64,000 nucleotides of DNA from CAYQOX01 sp964419335 (GCA_964419335.1 CAYQOX010000013.1:1-64000), one strand, 5' to 3'; numbered from the stretch's first letter, positions 50,311 through 59,228 are shown. Numbers and translations: made by a program. The notes: generated from the letters alone by a model not told the origin.

Positions 50311-52743
50311 TCACTCCCCTTCATCATCCAAAGGAACGCTTTTTATTTCATCATCAGGAATAATCGGTATTGAGGGCTCTTCTTGTTCATCTGTTTCACG
50401 TTGGCTTGTTTTTAAACGATTCATTATCATATCATTTCGTTCGCCCAATCGACTGAGAAAATATTCATCGATGACTGGATTCTCGGGGGAAGGATTGAAA
50501 CTCCCATCTACGTAAGAAACTTTATTTTGTATTAAACCAGAGGGTAAAATAAAGGACTCCTGGTTGCCATTGGGATATAATTTTTGCATGAATTTGACCC
50601 AGATGGGAAGTGCCCCCATACTTCCGGTCAATCCTGTCGTTTGAGGCTTATCGTATCCCACCCAAACCACACAGATCAAATCTGGAACCATACCAACAAA
50701 CCAGGAATCTTTACGCTCATTCGTGGTTCCCGTTTTGCCTGCGGCGATACCTTTCCATCCCATAGAATAAGCGGATTTTGCGGTCCCGCGTTCAAAAACC
50801 CCTTGCATCATCGATAAGACCTGATAAGTGGCTTGTGGAGAAGCGATGGTCTTACTTTCTGGAGCTTCCATAGGGATACGTTCATTTTTTGTATCGACCA
50901 ACGCTTTAATAAAATGAGCCGAATTATGCCGCCCCTCGTTCAGGAAGGTGGTATAGAGCCCTGCCACTTTGAGGGGGCTCATCTCGACCGTTCCGAGGAC
51001 GAGCGAGGGGACTTCAGGCGGATCGGGAATCCCGGCTTTGCTAAAGAATTGAACTACGCCTTCAAGGCCTAGTTGCTGTGAGAGCCAAACAGCTGGAACA
51101 TTAATACTATGTTCCAACGCCCTACGCATGGTGACTTGATGATGAAATTCTTTCTTATAATTTTCAGGCTGCCACATGCCGGAAGGGGTTCGAACTGAAA
51201 TCGGTCTATCGGTTAATAAGGAGTTCGGTCTCCAATCCCATTTTCCCTGTTGGGTACCGTGAAGGGCATAGAGATAGAGAAGGGGTTTGATAACAGAACC
51301 AATCGGCCGTTTCATTAATAGAGCCCGATTATAGGGGCTTTTAACGAAATCACTTCCACCCACCATGGCGGTAACTCCCCCGGTATAGGGATCGATCGCC
51401 ACCAAGGCGGCTTCAAGATTGTTCTCTTTCCTTTGCAAATGGTTATACTGTTCGTATAAATCCTCTAAACCTTCTTTTACGGCTTCCTGAGCCAGCATTT
51501 GGTGTTGGGTATCAATCGTGGTAAAAATGGTATACCCTTCGGTTTGTAAATCTTCGACTGAGACAATATTTTGGAGGCTACGTCTGACGCCATCCACGAC
51601 ATAAGGGGCTGATCCTTTTGGAGGGATGGGAGACTCCGGCAACGGCTCATGAATAGCCTGGTCGCGCTCTTCCTCGGTGATGACACCCTCCATGGCTAAA
51701 CGGGCAAGAATATAATCACGGCGTTTTTTTACGCGATCCGGGTGGTTAAAAGGATGGTAATAGTTTGGCCCGCGAAGGATGGCGGCCAACATGGCACATT
51801 GGGCTAAAGTTAAATGCCGGGGTTCGGTGCCAAAGTAGTAGCGTGCACCTTGGCGCAATCCGGAGATACTCACGGCCCCGGCTTGACCGAAATAGCATTC
51901 ATTGATGTATAATTCTAAGATTTGTTCTTTGGTGCGTGTTACTTCGAGCAGCACCGACATAAAGGCTTCTTCGAGTTTTCGTTTTAACGTTTGCTTTCTC
52001 GTTAGAAAAAGATTACGAACCAGTTGTTGGGTGATGGTACTTGCGCCCTGCGCGTATCGTAGTTCACGCAGGTTGACCCAAGTAGCCCGCAAGACTCCCA
52101 GAGGATCGACCCCATGATGTTCGAAGAAACTACTATCCTCGGAGATAAGCAAACATTGAATAAATTCTTCGGGTACTTTGTCTAGTGGAATTGGCCGGCG
52201 ATCTTCAAGGGAAGGATCATAAATTGCGCCGAGCATTTCCGGCTCAAGTTTTAATTTGGAAAGCCTTTTCCCTGTTTCCATATTCCAGATGCCAACGACG
52301 ACATCTTCAGAACGTTCAATCCGCGCGGGAAATCCAGATTCAACTCCATCCGGGGTGGATACATCTCGTAAATAAATTTCCAATCCTTTATCATCCCAGC
52401 TGTACTCCCCGGAGGCTTGGACTGTACTCGCGGGATAATACCCCAATCTCGCCAACCGGGTGATAAATTGTGAACGATCTATTTTTCCTCCCACCACGAT
52501 TTCATAGGGTCTGGCATAAACCCGTGAAGGAAGGCTCCACGGATTTTCATTAATCAGTTGTTCCATTTTTGCCAAGGTTCGTAATCCGAAGACTCCCACA
52601 AAAAAGGCTATAATAATAGCAAGGATGAATCCCAAAGTAAAAAAGGGCAAAAAAGTCGTTAGCCAAAATCGCAGCCTGGGACGTTGTTTTTTTGCCGACT
52701 GGGTTGATTTCTTGGAGGACTCTTGATTTGATAATTTCGTCAT
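50311..52743 (-). CDS. Class A penicillin-binding protein, PBP1b type
   Basis: A bifunctional peptidoglycan synthase of 810 residues. It has a cytoplasmic N-terminus, one transmembrane helix (FLPFFTLGFILAIIIAFFVG, about residues 33-52), a UB2H-like domain (about 75-150), the GT51 glycosyltransferase (catalytic Glu in LISEDSSFFEHHG, then QGASTITQQLVRNLFLTRKQ) and a transpeptidase with SxxK in GSVIKPLLY, SxN in EHSINVPAVW and KTG in AAGKTGTTNERKDSWF. The UB2H domain suggests an LpoB-type activator; the adjacent divergent lipoprotein gene is a candidate only by location. Divergent starts are 23 nt apart. Confidence 0.93.
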   Translation of the reverse strand: MTKLSNQESSKKSTQSAKKQRPRLRFWLTTFLPFFTLGFILAIIIAFFVGVFGLRTLAKMEQLINENPWSLPSRVYARPYEIVVGGKIDRSQFITRLARLGYYPASTVQASGEYSWDDKGLEIYLRDVSTPDGVESGFPARIERSEDVVVGIWNMETGKRLSKLKLEPEMLGAIYDPSLEDRRPIPLDKVPEEFIQCLLISEDSSFFEHHGVDPLGVLRATWVNLRELRYAQGASTITQQLVRNLFLTRKQTLKRKLEEAFMSVLLEVTRTKEQILELYINECYFGQAGAVSISGLRQGARYYFGTEPRHLTLAQCAMLAAILRGPNYYHPFNHPDRVKKRRDYILARLAMEGVITEEERDQAIHEPLPESPIPPKGSAPYVVDGVRRSLQNIVSVEDLQTEGYTIFTTIDTQHQMLAQEAVKEGLEDLYEQYNHLQRKENNLEAALVAIDPYTGGVTAMVGGSDFVKSPYNRALLMKRPIGSVIKPLLYLYALHGTQQGKWDWRPNSLLTDRPISVRTPSGMWQPENYKKEFHHQVTMRRALEHSINVPAVWLSQQLGLEGVVQFFSKAGIPDPPEVPSLVLGTVEMSPLKVAGLYTTFLNEGRHNSAHFIKALVDTKNERIPMEAPESKTIASPQATYQVLSMMQGVFERGTAKSAYSMGWKGIAAGKTGTTNERKDSWFVGMVPDLICVVWVGYDKPQTTGLTGSMGALPIWVKFMQKLYPNGNQESFILPSGLIQNKVSYVDGSFNPSPENPVIDEYFLSRLGERNDMIMNRLKTSQRETDEQEEPSIPIIPDDEIKSVPLDDEGE

Positions 52744-52766
52744 TTTGTTAACAGAATCGAGGTAAA

Positions 52767-53339
52767 ATGTTTAAAATCATGTCTGTGAAAAACGCTTTCT
52801 TGGTGTTCATTGTAACTGTGTTTCTCGGATGCGGCACCACTCCGGACCCCAATTATACCATCCCCCGGAATACACGACTCTTTCCTCAAGGTCAAGAAAC
52901 GGAAGAAGTCACAAAGGAACCTGCAACCGCCACCGCTGTCAAAGCAGCTCCGCCGACACCTAGTCCTGAAACGGAGACTGAGAGCGAACCTGAATCTGAA
53001 GAAGAAGAAGAGTCGCAAGAAGAAATGGCTTCAGAGATGGCGGAACAAGATGAGCAAACTCAAGATGTACCTGAGACCGAAGAAACTCAAATCACTTCAG
53101 ATGCTCCTCCCGACTTAGGTCGACGTTTACCTTCTTTGTTTTTCTCTGAAGATTTGGGACTCTATGTCTCTCCCAATGCCCAATATGATGTCTTTTTTCA
53201 CGATAATTATTGGTATGTATTAAGCGGTCAAACCTGGTATCGTTCAAAAAATCACCGTGGACCTTGGGAAAAAATTAACTTATCGTCATTACCGCAACCT
53301 CTTTTAGGAGAATTTGCTTCTGAGAATGATGACCAATGA
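52767..53339 (+). CDS. Putative lipoprotein with acidic disordered region and C-terminal W/Y domain
   Basis: 190 residues: a lipoprotein signal (AFLVFIVTVFLGCGTT, lipobox FLGC), then a long acidic low-complexity region (ETETESEPESEEEEESQEE and similar), then a small aromatic C-terminal domain (YDVFFHDNYWYVLSGQTWYR, GPWEKI). The YWY...WYRS..GPW pattern is like the small wall-associated domains in some secreted proteins (compare the DUF6600 region elsewhere in the window). It starts 23 nt from the divergent PBP1b gene, so it may have a wall-synthesis role, but this is inference from position. Confidence 0.75.
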   Translation: MFKIMSVKNAFLVFIVTVFLGCGTTPDPNYTIPRNTRLFPQGQETEEVTKEPATATAVKAAPPTPSPETETESEPESEEEEESQEEMASEMAEQDEQTQDVPETEETQITSDAPPDLGRRLPSLFFSEDLGLYVSPNAQYDVFFHDNYWYVLSGQTWYRSKNHRGPWEKINLSSLPQPLLGEFASENDDQ

Positions 53340-53747
53340 CCTCATCATTACGATATCGCAAACAATGAAATTTTGGACAAAACCCGGTGTTTATTCTTTA
53401 TTTTAATACTAATTCTTATATAATAATAATAGTTGCGGATGAGGCATTGTTCTTTATTTAAGTGGGATGATGGCTAGATCGAGTAAATAGGTTCAATTCA
53501 GAGAAAATCCAGAAAAATGAGTCAAACCGTTCGAGATTTTCTCTCAGTATACGTATAATGTCTTGTATTTTTTTTGTTAATACATTTAAATTGATAAAAT
53601 TTGTGTTATTATTTGATGAGTGAATTTAATAAGAATAATTGGATATTTTTTTATCTTATTTGGGCTTTGATGATTGTATAACCAAGGAGTTTGTTATACG
53701 AGGTTTAAACTCGTTTAACATATTACATCCCGCGAGAGAAAACAATT
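53340..53747. other. AT-rich region upstream of the Rrf2 regulator with palindromes
   Basis: 408 nt, AT-rich. Two inverted repeats lie just upstream of the regulator: GTATAAC with GTTATAC around 10 nt (53676-53699) and ACGAG...CTCGT (53698-53714). These are plausible autoregulatory operators. Nothing else is recognised. Confidence 0.5.
53676..53714 (+). promoter_or_regulatory. Overlapping palindromes before the Rrf2 gene
   Basis: GTATAAC (53676-53682) and GTTATAC (53693-53699) are perfect arms separated by 10 nt. The last two bases overlap ACGAG (53698-53702), which pairs with CTCGT (53710-53714). They end 34 nt before the Rrf2 start, where an autoregulatory site would be expected. Confidence 0.5.
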
Positions 53748-54194
53748 ATGAGAATTTCAGCAAAAGGTGAATACGCCATACTCGCCATATTGGACCTAGC
53801 CGTTTCATACGACACGGAGAGTGTACGAACATTGGAAGAGATATCCGCCGATCAATACATCCCTCATCCGTTTCTCGTACAAATATTGTTGGAGTTGAAG
53901 CGAGCCGGTTTAGTTGAAAGCCGCCGGGGCGCTGGAGGAGGCTATCGTCTTGCACGTCATCCTCGCGATATTAGCTTAGGCGAAGTAATTCGTTTGATCG
54001 ATGGACCCATTCTTCCTTTTAAATGCAGCACCCCATCCCAGGACGACAACGATTGTCCTCACAAAGGGAATTGCGTTTTGACATCGGTATGGGGACATGT
54101 ACGTAACGCCATTTCGGACGTTATCGAAAAAATCTCGTTTGAAGAATTGGCCAAGCGTCAAGAGAACATAAGTTCTCCAATGTACCACATTTAG
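53748..54194 (+). CDS. Rrf2 family transcriptional regulator with Cys triad
   Basis: 148 residues. The N-terminal winged helix (RISAKGEYAILAILDLAV, ISADQYIPHPFLVQILLELK, GLVESRRGAGGGYRLARHP) is typical of Rrf2. The dimerisation region carries three cysteines in KCSTPSQDDNDCPHKGNCVL, the C-x9-C-x5-C-like arrangement that binds an Fe-S cluster in IscR/NsrR-type members. It probably senses Fe-S, NO or cysteine/sulfur status. The next gene is cysC, preceded by a perfect 21-bp palindrome, which suggests sulfur regulation like CymR. Confidence 0.9.
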   Translation: MRISAKGEYAILAILDLAVSYDTESVRTLEEISADQYIPHPFLVQILLELKRAGLVESRRGAGGGYRLARHPRDISLGEVIRLIDGPILPFKCSTPSQDDNDCPHKGNCVLTSVWGHVRNAISDVIEKISFEELAKRQENISSPMYHI

Positions 54195-54339
54195 AGTGGG
54201 CGAATTTCGTCATATTCTTACCATCTCTTCACCAATGAATGGTTAAGTTAAGGGGGATACTATCAACTTGTAGATTCCCCTTCCATCCGATTCAAAAAAC
54301 CATTATCTTCTTGTTAAAATTTTGAATGGTTTGGTAAAC

Positions 54340-54367
54340 TTGACATAGTCTATATACTATATAGACT
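54340..54367 (+). promoter_or_regulatory. cysC promoter with perfect palindromic operator
   Basis: A -35 TTGACA (54340-54345) is followed by a 16-nt spacer and a -10-like TAGACT (54362-54367). Within the spacer and -10 sits a perfect palindrome: AGTCTATATA, central C, TATATAGACT (54347-54367, 10-bp arms). A repressor bound here would block the promoter. The Rrf2 gene upstream is the obvious candidate regulator. Confidence 0.7.
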
Positions 54368-54430
54368 TTATTTATGTTTTATCATCTGTTTACCTACTGT
54401 TTATTTTAAAATCAAGAAAGGAAATGAAGG

Positions 54431-55015
54431 ATGACTCAATCGCCTGCTTCGATGCAATCAAAACAAAATCAATCGACTCCATGCCAGTATAAGGGGTTCA
54501 CGATATGGTTTACAGGACTTTCGGGTTCGGGGAAAAGCACAATCAGCGAGATACTCCAAGAAGAATTCAAAAAACGTGGAATAAAACACGAAGTCCTCGA
54601 CGGCGACGTGGTGCGCACTAATTTGAGTAAAGGTTTAGGATTTTCGAAAGAAGACCGTGACACCAATATACGTCGTATTGGTTTTGTGTGTCATATCCTT
54701 ACTCGTAATGATGTTGTTGCAATCGCGGCTGCCATTTCACCTTACCGTGCAATACGGGATGAAATCCGAGAGCGAATCGGAAATTTTGTTGAAGTGTATG
54801 TCAATGCTCCTCTAGAAGTTTGTGAAGACCGTGATGTGAAGGGATTATACAAAAAAGCCCGTTCGGGAGAGATTAAAGAATTTACGGGAGTTTCTGATCC
54901 ATATGAAGAGCCGGAGAATCCTGAAGTTGAATGCCGTACCGACCAAGAAACACCTGAAGAGAGCGCACAAAATATATTGAGTAAGCTTCGGGAACTTGGT
55001 TATATTGAATGGTAA
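54431..55015 (+). CDS. cysC: Adenylyl-sulfate (APS) kinase
   Basis: CysC phosphorylates APS to PAPS with ATP in sulfate assimilation or for sulfation. The P-loop is GLSGSGKST (residues 29-37). The family motifs LDGDVVRTNLSKGLGFSKED, RRIGFVCHILTRNDVVAIAA, FVEVYVNAPLEVCEDRDVKG and FTGVSDPYEEPENPEV are all present. Length 194 is typical. No cysD, cysN or sat gene is adjacent. It is preceded by the palindrome-bearing promoter. The PHP gene follows 28 nt after its stop and may be cotranscribed. Confidence 0.96.
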   Translation: MTQSPASMQSKQNQSTPCQYKGFTIWFTGLSGSGKSTISEILQEEFKKRGIKHEVLDGDVVRTNLSKGLGFSKEDRDTNIRRIGFVCHILTRNDVVAIAAAISPYRAIRDEIRERIGNFVEVYVNAPLEVCEDRDVKGLYKKARSGEIKEFTGVSDPYEEPENPEVECRTDQETPEESAQNILSKLRELGYIEW

Positions 55016-55043
55016 AACAAACCCGTGTGGAAAGGCAAAACCA

Positions 55044-55907
55044 TTGAAAGCAAAACGAATTGACCTTCACACCCATACCCATTGTTCGGATGGGAAACTT
55101 TCACCTTATGAATTGGTAGAAAAAGCCCGTGATATTGGCTTAGCCGCGATTGCGGTTACCGATCACGATACGACCAATGGTGTCATGGAAGCCGTTGAAG
55201 CAGGAGAACAGCTGGGGGTTGAAGTTCTGCCTGGGGTGGAAATTAGTGCATTATATCCCAGCGGGACTCTGCACATTTTGGGGTATGATCTTGAGATTGA
55301 GACATCTTTTCTCCAGCAACGCCTACAGGATTTTGTCGATGCGCGTAACAAGCGCAATCCAGAAATTTTGCAGAAACTCAGCGATTTGGGCTATACCTTG
55401 GAGATGGAAGAAGTTAAAGCCTTGGCTGGAGGATATGTGATTAACCGGCCTCACATTGCCCGGGCTATGCTCAACCGGGGGTATGTGAGCAGTATTCAAG
55501 AAGCGTTTGACCGCTTCTTGGCTTACGGTGGGCCTGCTTATGCGCCGAAAGAAGTTTTTACCCCAGAAGAGTCGATTGAGATCATCCATCGTGCTGGCGG
55601 AGTTGCGGTGTTGGCGCATCCTGACCAGTTGAAAGCGAAATCTCTTGCTGATACTGTGAAAGAGATGGAGCATTTTATTGAGTTAGGCATCGATGGGATT
55701 GAAGCCTATCATGGGGAATGTTCCTCTGAAAACGCTCAGGCATATGATCAATTTGCCCGGAATCATGATCTTCTCATCACAGGAGGATCCGATTATCATG
55801 GGGATACAAAACACCGAGATTTAGGTGAAATCGATGGTTGTTCTTTTATTCCATATGAATATTTGGAAGCGATCAAGGAAAAAAAGAGTTCTCAATCTCT
55901 CGCCTGA
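55044..55907 (+). CDS. PHP-domain metal-dependent phosphoesterase
   Basis: 287 residues from TTG 55044 (GGAAAGG about 7 nt upstream); the frame stays open to a TTG at 54996 inside cysC but that start lacks a ribosome-binding site. The PHP motifs are intact: RIDLHTHTHCSDG (HxH and first Asp), AVTDHDTT, GVEISA and GGSDYHGD. This is the TrpH/YciV-type family, some of which are 5'-3' RNases or 3',5'-nucleoside bisphosphate phosphatases. The second possibility would fit a PAP-removing role next to cysC, since CysC makes PAPS, which yields PAP after use. That link is an inference from context. Confidence 0.88.
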   Translation: MKAKRIDLHTHTHCSDGKLSPYELVEKARDIGLAAIAVTDHDTTNGVMEAVEAGEQLGVEVLPGVEISALYPSGTLHILGYDLEIETSFLQQRLQDFVDARNKRNPEILQKLSDLGYTLEMEEVKALAGGYVINRPHIARAMLNRGYVSSIQEAFDRFLAYGGPAYAPKEVFTPEESIEIIHRAGGVAVLAHPDQLKAKSLADTVKEMEHFIELGIDGIEAYHGECSSENAQAYDQFARNHDLLITGGSDYHGDTKHRDLGEIDGCSFIPYEYLEAIKEKKSSQSLA

Positions 55908-55936
55908 GAACATAACGAATGGTTACGAGGTGCCTC

Positions 55937-57601
55937 ATGAAAAAAGCCATACTCTTCCCCTTTCTTTTTACTCTTTTCACCTCTCTGCTTTTTGCTCAAG
56001 AAAAAGAGGTACCTACCGCTAGTGAAGAAGATCTCCAATGGTTTCGGGAGGCCAAATTCGGCTTATTTATTCATTGGGGACCGGTAAGTTTAAAAGGCAC
56101 AGAGATTGGATGGTCGCGTGGAGGAGAGCGCCGTTTTCCTGAGAGTGAGGGAACAGAAATCCCAGCTGAAGTCTACGACAAACTCTATAAAGAGTTTAAT
56201 CCTACTGAATTTGAACCCAAGGAATGGGTAAAGATCGCTCAATCTGCGGGGATGAAATACCTTGTTTTTACGACAAAACACCACGATGGCTTTTGTATGT
56301 TCGATAGTGAACATACTGACTATAAGATTACGAATGCTCCTTATGGGGAAGACATCACGAAGCAACTCGCCGAGGCTTGTCATGAAGCAGGCCTGCGTCT
56401 TGGGTTTTACTATTCCCCGCCTGATTGGCATCATTCCGATTACTTTACGGAGAACCATAAGCGGTATGTGGAGTATATGCATGCTCAAGTGGAGGAGTTA
56501 TGTACCCACTATGGGAATCTTTCTTTACTCTGGTTTGATGGACTTGGAGGCAAGCCAGAAGACTGGGGGAGTTATGAGCTGATTCCAAAAATCCGCCAAT
56601 GGCAGCCCGGTATATTAATCAACAATCGCGCCGGTCTACCTCAGGATTTCGACACTCCTGAACAGCGTGTTGGGCAATTTCAAAATGAACGTCCCTGGGA
56701 AAGCTGCATCACGATTGGCCAACAGTGGGCTTGGAAACCCGATGATCATGTGAAATCCTTACAGCAATGTATACAAACGCTGGTGCGTTGTGTGGGTGGG
56801 GATGGAAATCTCTTGCTGAATGTTGGGCCCAAACCCAACGGAAAAATCGAAGCCCGCCAGGTTGAGCGCCTGCGAGAAATTGGAGATTGGCTTGATCAAT
56901 ACGGTAAGACGATTTATGGAACCCGGGGTGGTCCTTTTAAACCCGGTTTATGGGGATGCAGCACTTATAAAGATCATTTCATCTATCTTCATATTTTGGA
57001 TTGGGACGAGAATGAAACCCTGACCTTTCCTTCCCTTCCGGCGAGAATAAAAAAAGCATCAGCCCTAACCGGTGGAGAAGTTACGGTGCAAACCTTAAAG
57101 AAAGGACTCGCCATTTCTCTTCCGCAAGACGATCATGACCCCATCGACACCATTATTGAATTGCAGTTAGATCGACCTGCGAGTGAGATTCCGGTGATGA
57201 AAGTCTCACTTTATACCTCTTTGGCTTCAGGTAAAAAGGGACGTGCATCTAATGTGTATCAAAATAGCCATTGGAATTATGGTCCTCAACAAGCCTTTGA
57301 TGATGATCCCGATACACGTTGGGCCACTGATGAAGGTATCACAGAAGCCTGGTTAGAAGTTGATTTAGGCGAACCTAAAACTTTTTCCCGCAGTATATTG
57401 CGCGAAGCTTTCGACCGGGTGCAGGAGTTTACCTTGGAGAGAAAAGTTGATGGGGAGTGGGAAAGTTTTTATCGTGGTAAGAAGATCGGTGATCGTAAAG
57501 AGATTCAGTTTGAACCCATTACAGCGCAAGTTGTACGTCTACACATCACCAATACGGTTCCCGGGCCAACAATCCGAGAATGGCTTATTATGAAGGAGTA
57601 A
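55937..57601 (+). CDS. Alpha-L-fucosidase (GH29) with C-terminal F5/8 C-type (CBM32-like) domain
   Basis: 554 residues from ATG 55937 (GAGGTG 6 nt upstream). A signal peptide (ILFPFLFTLFTSLLFAQ) is followed by the GH29 barrel: WFREAKFGLFIHWGP, the LVFTTKHHDGFCMFDS segment (substrate-binding His pair), LGFYYSPPDWH and the nucleophile Asp in LLWFDGLGGK. A C-terminal domain (about 425-554: FDDDPDTRWATDEGI, WLEVDLGE) is F5/8 C-type/CBM32-like. It cleaves fucosyl residues from plant, algal or host glycans outside the cell. The ATG 55919 variant adds MVTRCL and is less likely. No fucose catabolism genes are next to it. Confidence 0.93.
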   Translation: MKKAILFPFLFTLFTSLLFAQEKEVPTASEEDLQWFREAKFGLFIHWGPVSLKGTEIGWSRGGERRFPESEGTEIPAEVYDKLYKEFNPTEFEPKEWVKIAQSAGMKYLVFTTKHHDGFCMFDSEHTDYKITNAPYGEDITKQLAEACHEAGLRLGFYYSPPDWHHSDYFTENHKRYVEYMHAQVEELCTHYGNLSLLWFDGLGGKPEDWGSYELIPKIRQWQPGILINNRAGLPQDFDTPEQRVGQFQNERPWESCITIGQQWAWKPDDHVKSLQQCIQTLVRCVGGDGNLLLNVGPKPNGKIEARQVERLREIGDWLDQYGKTIYGTRGGPFKPGLWGCSTYKDHFIYLHILDWDENETLTFPSLPARIKKASALTGGEVTVQTLKKGLAISLPQDDHDPIDTIIELQLDRPASEIPVMKVSLYTSLASGKKGRASNVYQNSHWNYGPQQAFDDDPDTRWATDEGITEAWLEVDLGEPKTFSRSILREAFDRVQEFTLERKVDGEWESFYRGKKIGDRKEIQFEPITAQVVRLHITNTVPGPTIREWLIMKE

Positions 57602-57632
57602 AAATGAGTGGTTAATGCGGTGAAGAATCCAG

Positions 57633-58007
57633 TTAGAAAAAGCGCCCGAAAAATCCCCGATATTTGGCGATAAACCGGTATCCCCATTCTGAGAACCAAG
57701 CGAATCCTGGAATTGACTTGTAGGCTTTTAATAAAAATTGAAAACGCGCATTGAATGCCAAAGCACGAAATACGGCTTGAGCCCCTTCGAAGACTTCACC
57801 TTCTAAATTGATCAGTTGTACTGCACGTTGAAAATCTTCCAAGGGGATTTCGGGAAAGCGTGATTGGGAGACTTGATAAGGTAAAAATTGGAGTGTATCG
57901 CCTACCTGTTTTTGCATCCACTCCACGGAACGAACACAAAAGGGACACTGTCCATCATAGATCAGTACCGGTTTCCCTTCAGGTGGATGTTGAACCTTCC
58001 GTTTCAT
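57633..58007 (-). CDS. DCC family (DUF393) thiol-disulfide oxidoreductase-like protein
   Basis: The DUF393 motif is LIYDGQCPFCVRSVEWM (DGxCxxC) near the N-terminus, followed by the AQAVFRALAF motif typical of the family. From ATG 58007 the product is 124 residues. An earlier ATG 58076 gives 147 residues with an extra low-quality N-terminus. The CPFC pair suggests redox activity, but the function of this family is unproven. It is transcribed alone, between the GH29 gene and STAS gene on the minus strand. Confidence 0.85.
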   Translation of the reverse strand: MKRKVQHPPEGKPVLIYDGQCPFCVRSVEWMQKQVGDTLQFLPYQVSQSRFPEIPLEDFQRAVQLINLEGEVFEGAQAVFRALAFNARFQFLLKAYKSIPGFAWFSEWGYRFIAKYRGFFGRFF

Positions 58008-58102
58008 GGTTTCATCGCTACAAAAAGTGGATTGTGATGGCTTGAAAGAATAATGAGTAATCAATCTCCAATTCATTTATCAGTTAAATAGGTTAAAAAA
58101 GA

Positions 58103-58143
58103 AAAGCCAGAAGGAGCGAAGAGAGGGTGGCGCTTCTGGCTTT
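58103..58143 (-). terminator. Rho-independent terminator of the STAS gene
   Basis: AAAGCCAGAAG (58103-58113) and CTTCTGGCTTT (58133-58143) form an 11-bp stem. On the minus strand a T-rich tract (TTTTCTTTTTT) follows, 25 nt beyond the STAS stop. Confidence 0.85.
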
Positions 58144-58167
58144 GTCGGCAAAGGAAAGCGAGAAGAG

Positions 58168-58506
58168 TTAGGAAATCATTTTATCCAGCGCGGCGAATTC
58201 GGTGGGATAAATATGAAACACCTTATCGATGCGCACGACTTCGAATAATTCCAGCAATTGTTCGTTGACTGAACAAAAAGCAATTTCACCTTTCTCGGCT
58301 TCCACTTTTTTCTTAGTTTCAATCAAGACACGAATCCCGGCACTGCTCATATAATCCGCTTGAGAAAAATCAATTAATATTTTTTTATTTCCCATTTGAA
58401 TGGCAGTGTTGAGGGCGGCAGAAAAATCATTCATTCCGGCTGCATCAATACGTCCTTGAGGGGTTAGAATAGCTACATCAGATTCTTGACGCTGATCCAC
58501 TTTCAT
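58168..58506 (-). CDS. STAS-domain anti-sigma factor antagonist
   Basis: The product is 112 residues from ATG 58506 (MKVDQRQESDVAILTPQGRI); ATG 58527 adds seven residues. It is a single STAS domain with the phosphoserine site in ADYMSSAGIRVLIETKKK and conserved DFSQADYM, FEVVRIDKVF. Unphosphorylated antagonists bind and block an anti-sigma kinase of the SpoIIAB/RsbW type. No such kinase or phosphatase is adjacent, so it may work at a distance or control a response other than sigma. It is a single-gene unit with its own terminator. Confidence 0.9.
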   Translation of the reverse strand: MKVDQRQESDVAILTPQGRIDAAGMNDFSAALNTAIQMGNKKILIDFSQADYMSSAGIRVLIETKKKVEAEKGEIAFCSVNEQLLELFEVVRIDKVFHIYPTEFAALDKMIS

Positions 58507-58527
58507 TGTTTCTATTGTCCCTTTCAT

Positions 58528-59228
58528 TTCAACAAATTCGATTTGTCAATCTTGTGATCCCATGGCACCAAGGTTTCAACGAATGACCTAGGCTTCCGAA
58601 ATTATTATAACAACAAATGGATGATGTTTTTGGTTTGCAAAAACACGGTATAAGTATAATTCAAAATCCTTTTAGAATAAACATTCCAAGCGGCTTAAAC
58701 GGCATGAAACCTACGTCTTCTTTGGATTCTACCAAAAAGGATATATTTTCCAACCAATTCATTCTTGTTTTCTTATATTACCAGGTAAAATGTTAAACGT
58801 ATATTCAATTATAGATCATCACGAAAGTGAGTACTTATTTTGGGAGAAACCGCCTTGGGGATGTGTTCTACTTGTCTCCGCGCGGCTTTCAGGGCTGCTT
58901 GCTCCGAAAGCCACTCCACACAAGCCCCTTCGGCGTTTTGGTTTGATTCATTAGGATTGAAAAAAGTCATAGGGCACGCTTAGAATCATGTCATGTTTTC
59001 TTTTCAATGTATCACAAAGTACTCAAATACGGATGAACCTCAATTTGTTTTGTGGTTATGGGAAAAACATTTGTTTCTAACGAAGACTGTTGATAGGCCA
59101 ATTATTTACCGATACGCTGTTGCAGTGGTATGAGGGTGATTGTTTTTTTGAATTTTAAAGAAATGATAACTGGAATCCAATCGATAAGTTTACTTTATCC
59201 ATAAAATCACGAAAAGAGAGTATCTACA
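58528..59228. other. Large gene-free region upstream of malQ with a repeat element
   Basis: About 700 nt between divergent STAS and malQ genes. It contains the full repeat copy 2 (58813-59039) and otherwise AT-rich sequence expected to hold both promoters. No gene is supported. Confidence 0.6.
58813..59039. repeat. 228-bp repeat family, full copy 2
   Basis: A 227-nt copy of the element at 30417-30644, with the same ends (AGATCATCACGAAAGTGAGT and TACTCAAATACGGATGAACC) and the same internal order. The TIR is degraded to TGAGTACTT/AAGTACTCA. Interior substitutions include GCGGCTTG to GCTGCTTG. It lies between STAS and malQ. Confidence 0.85.
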
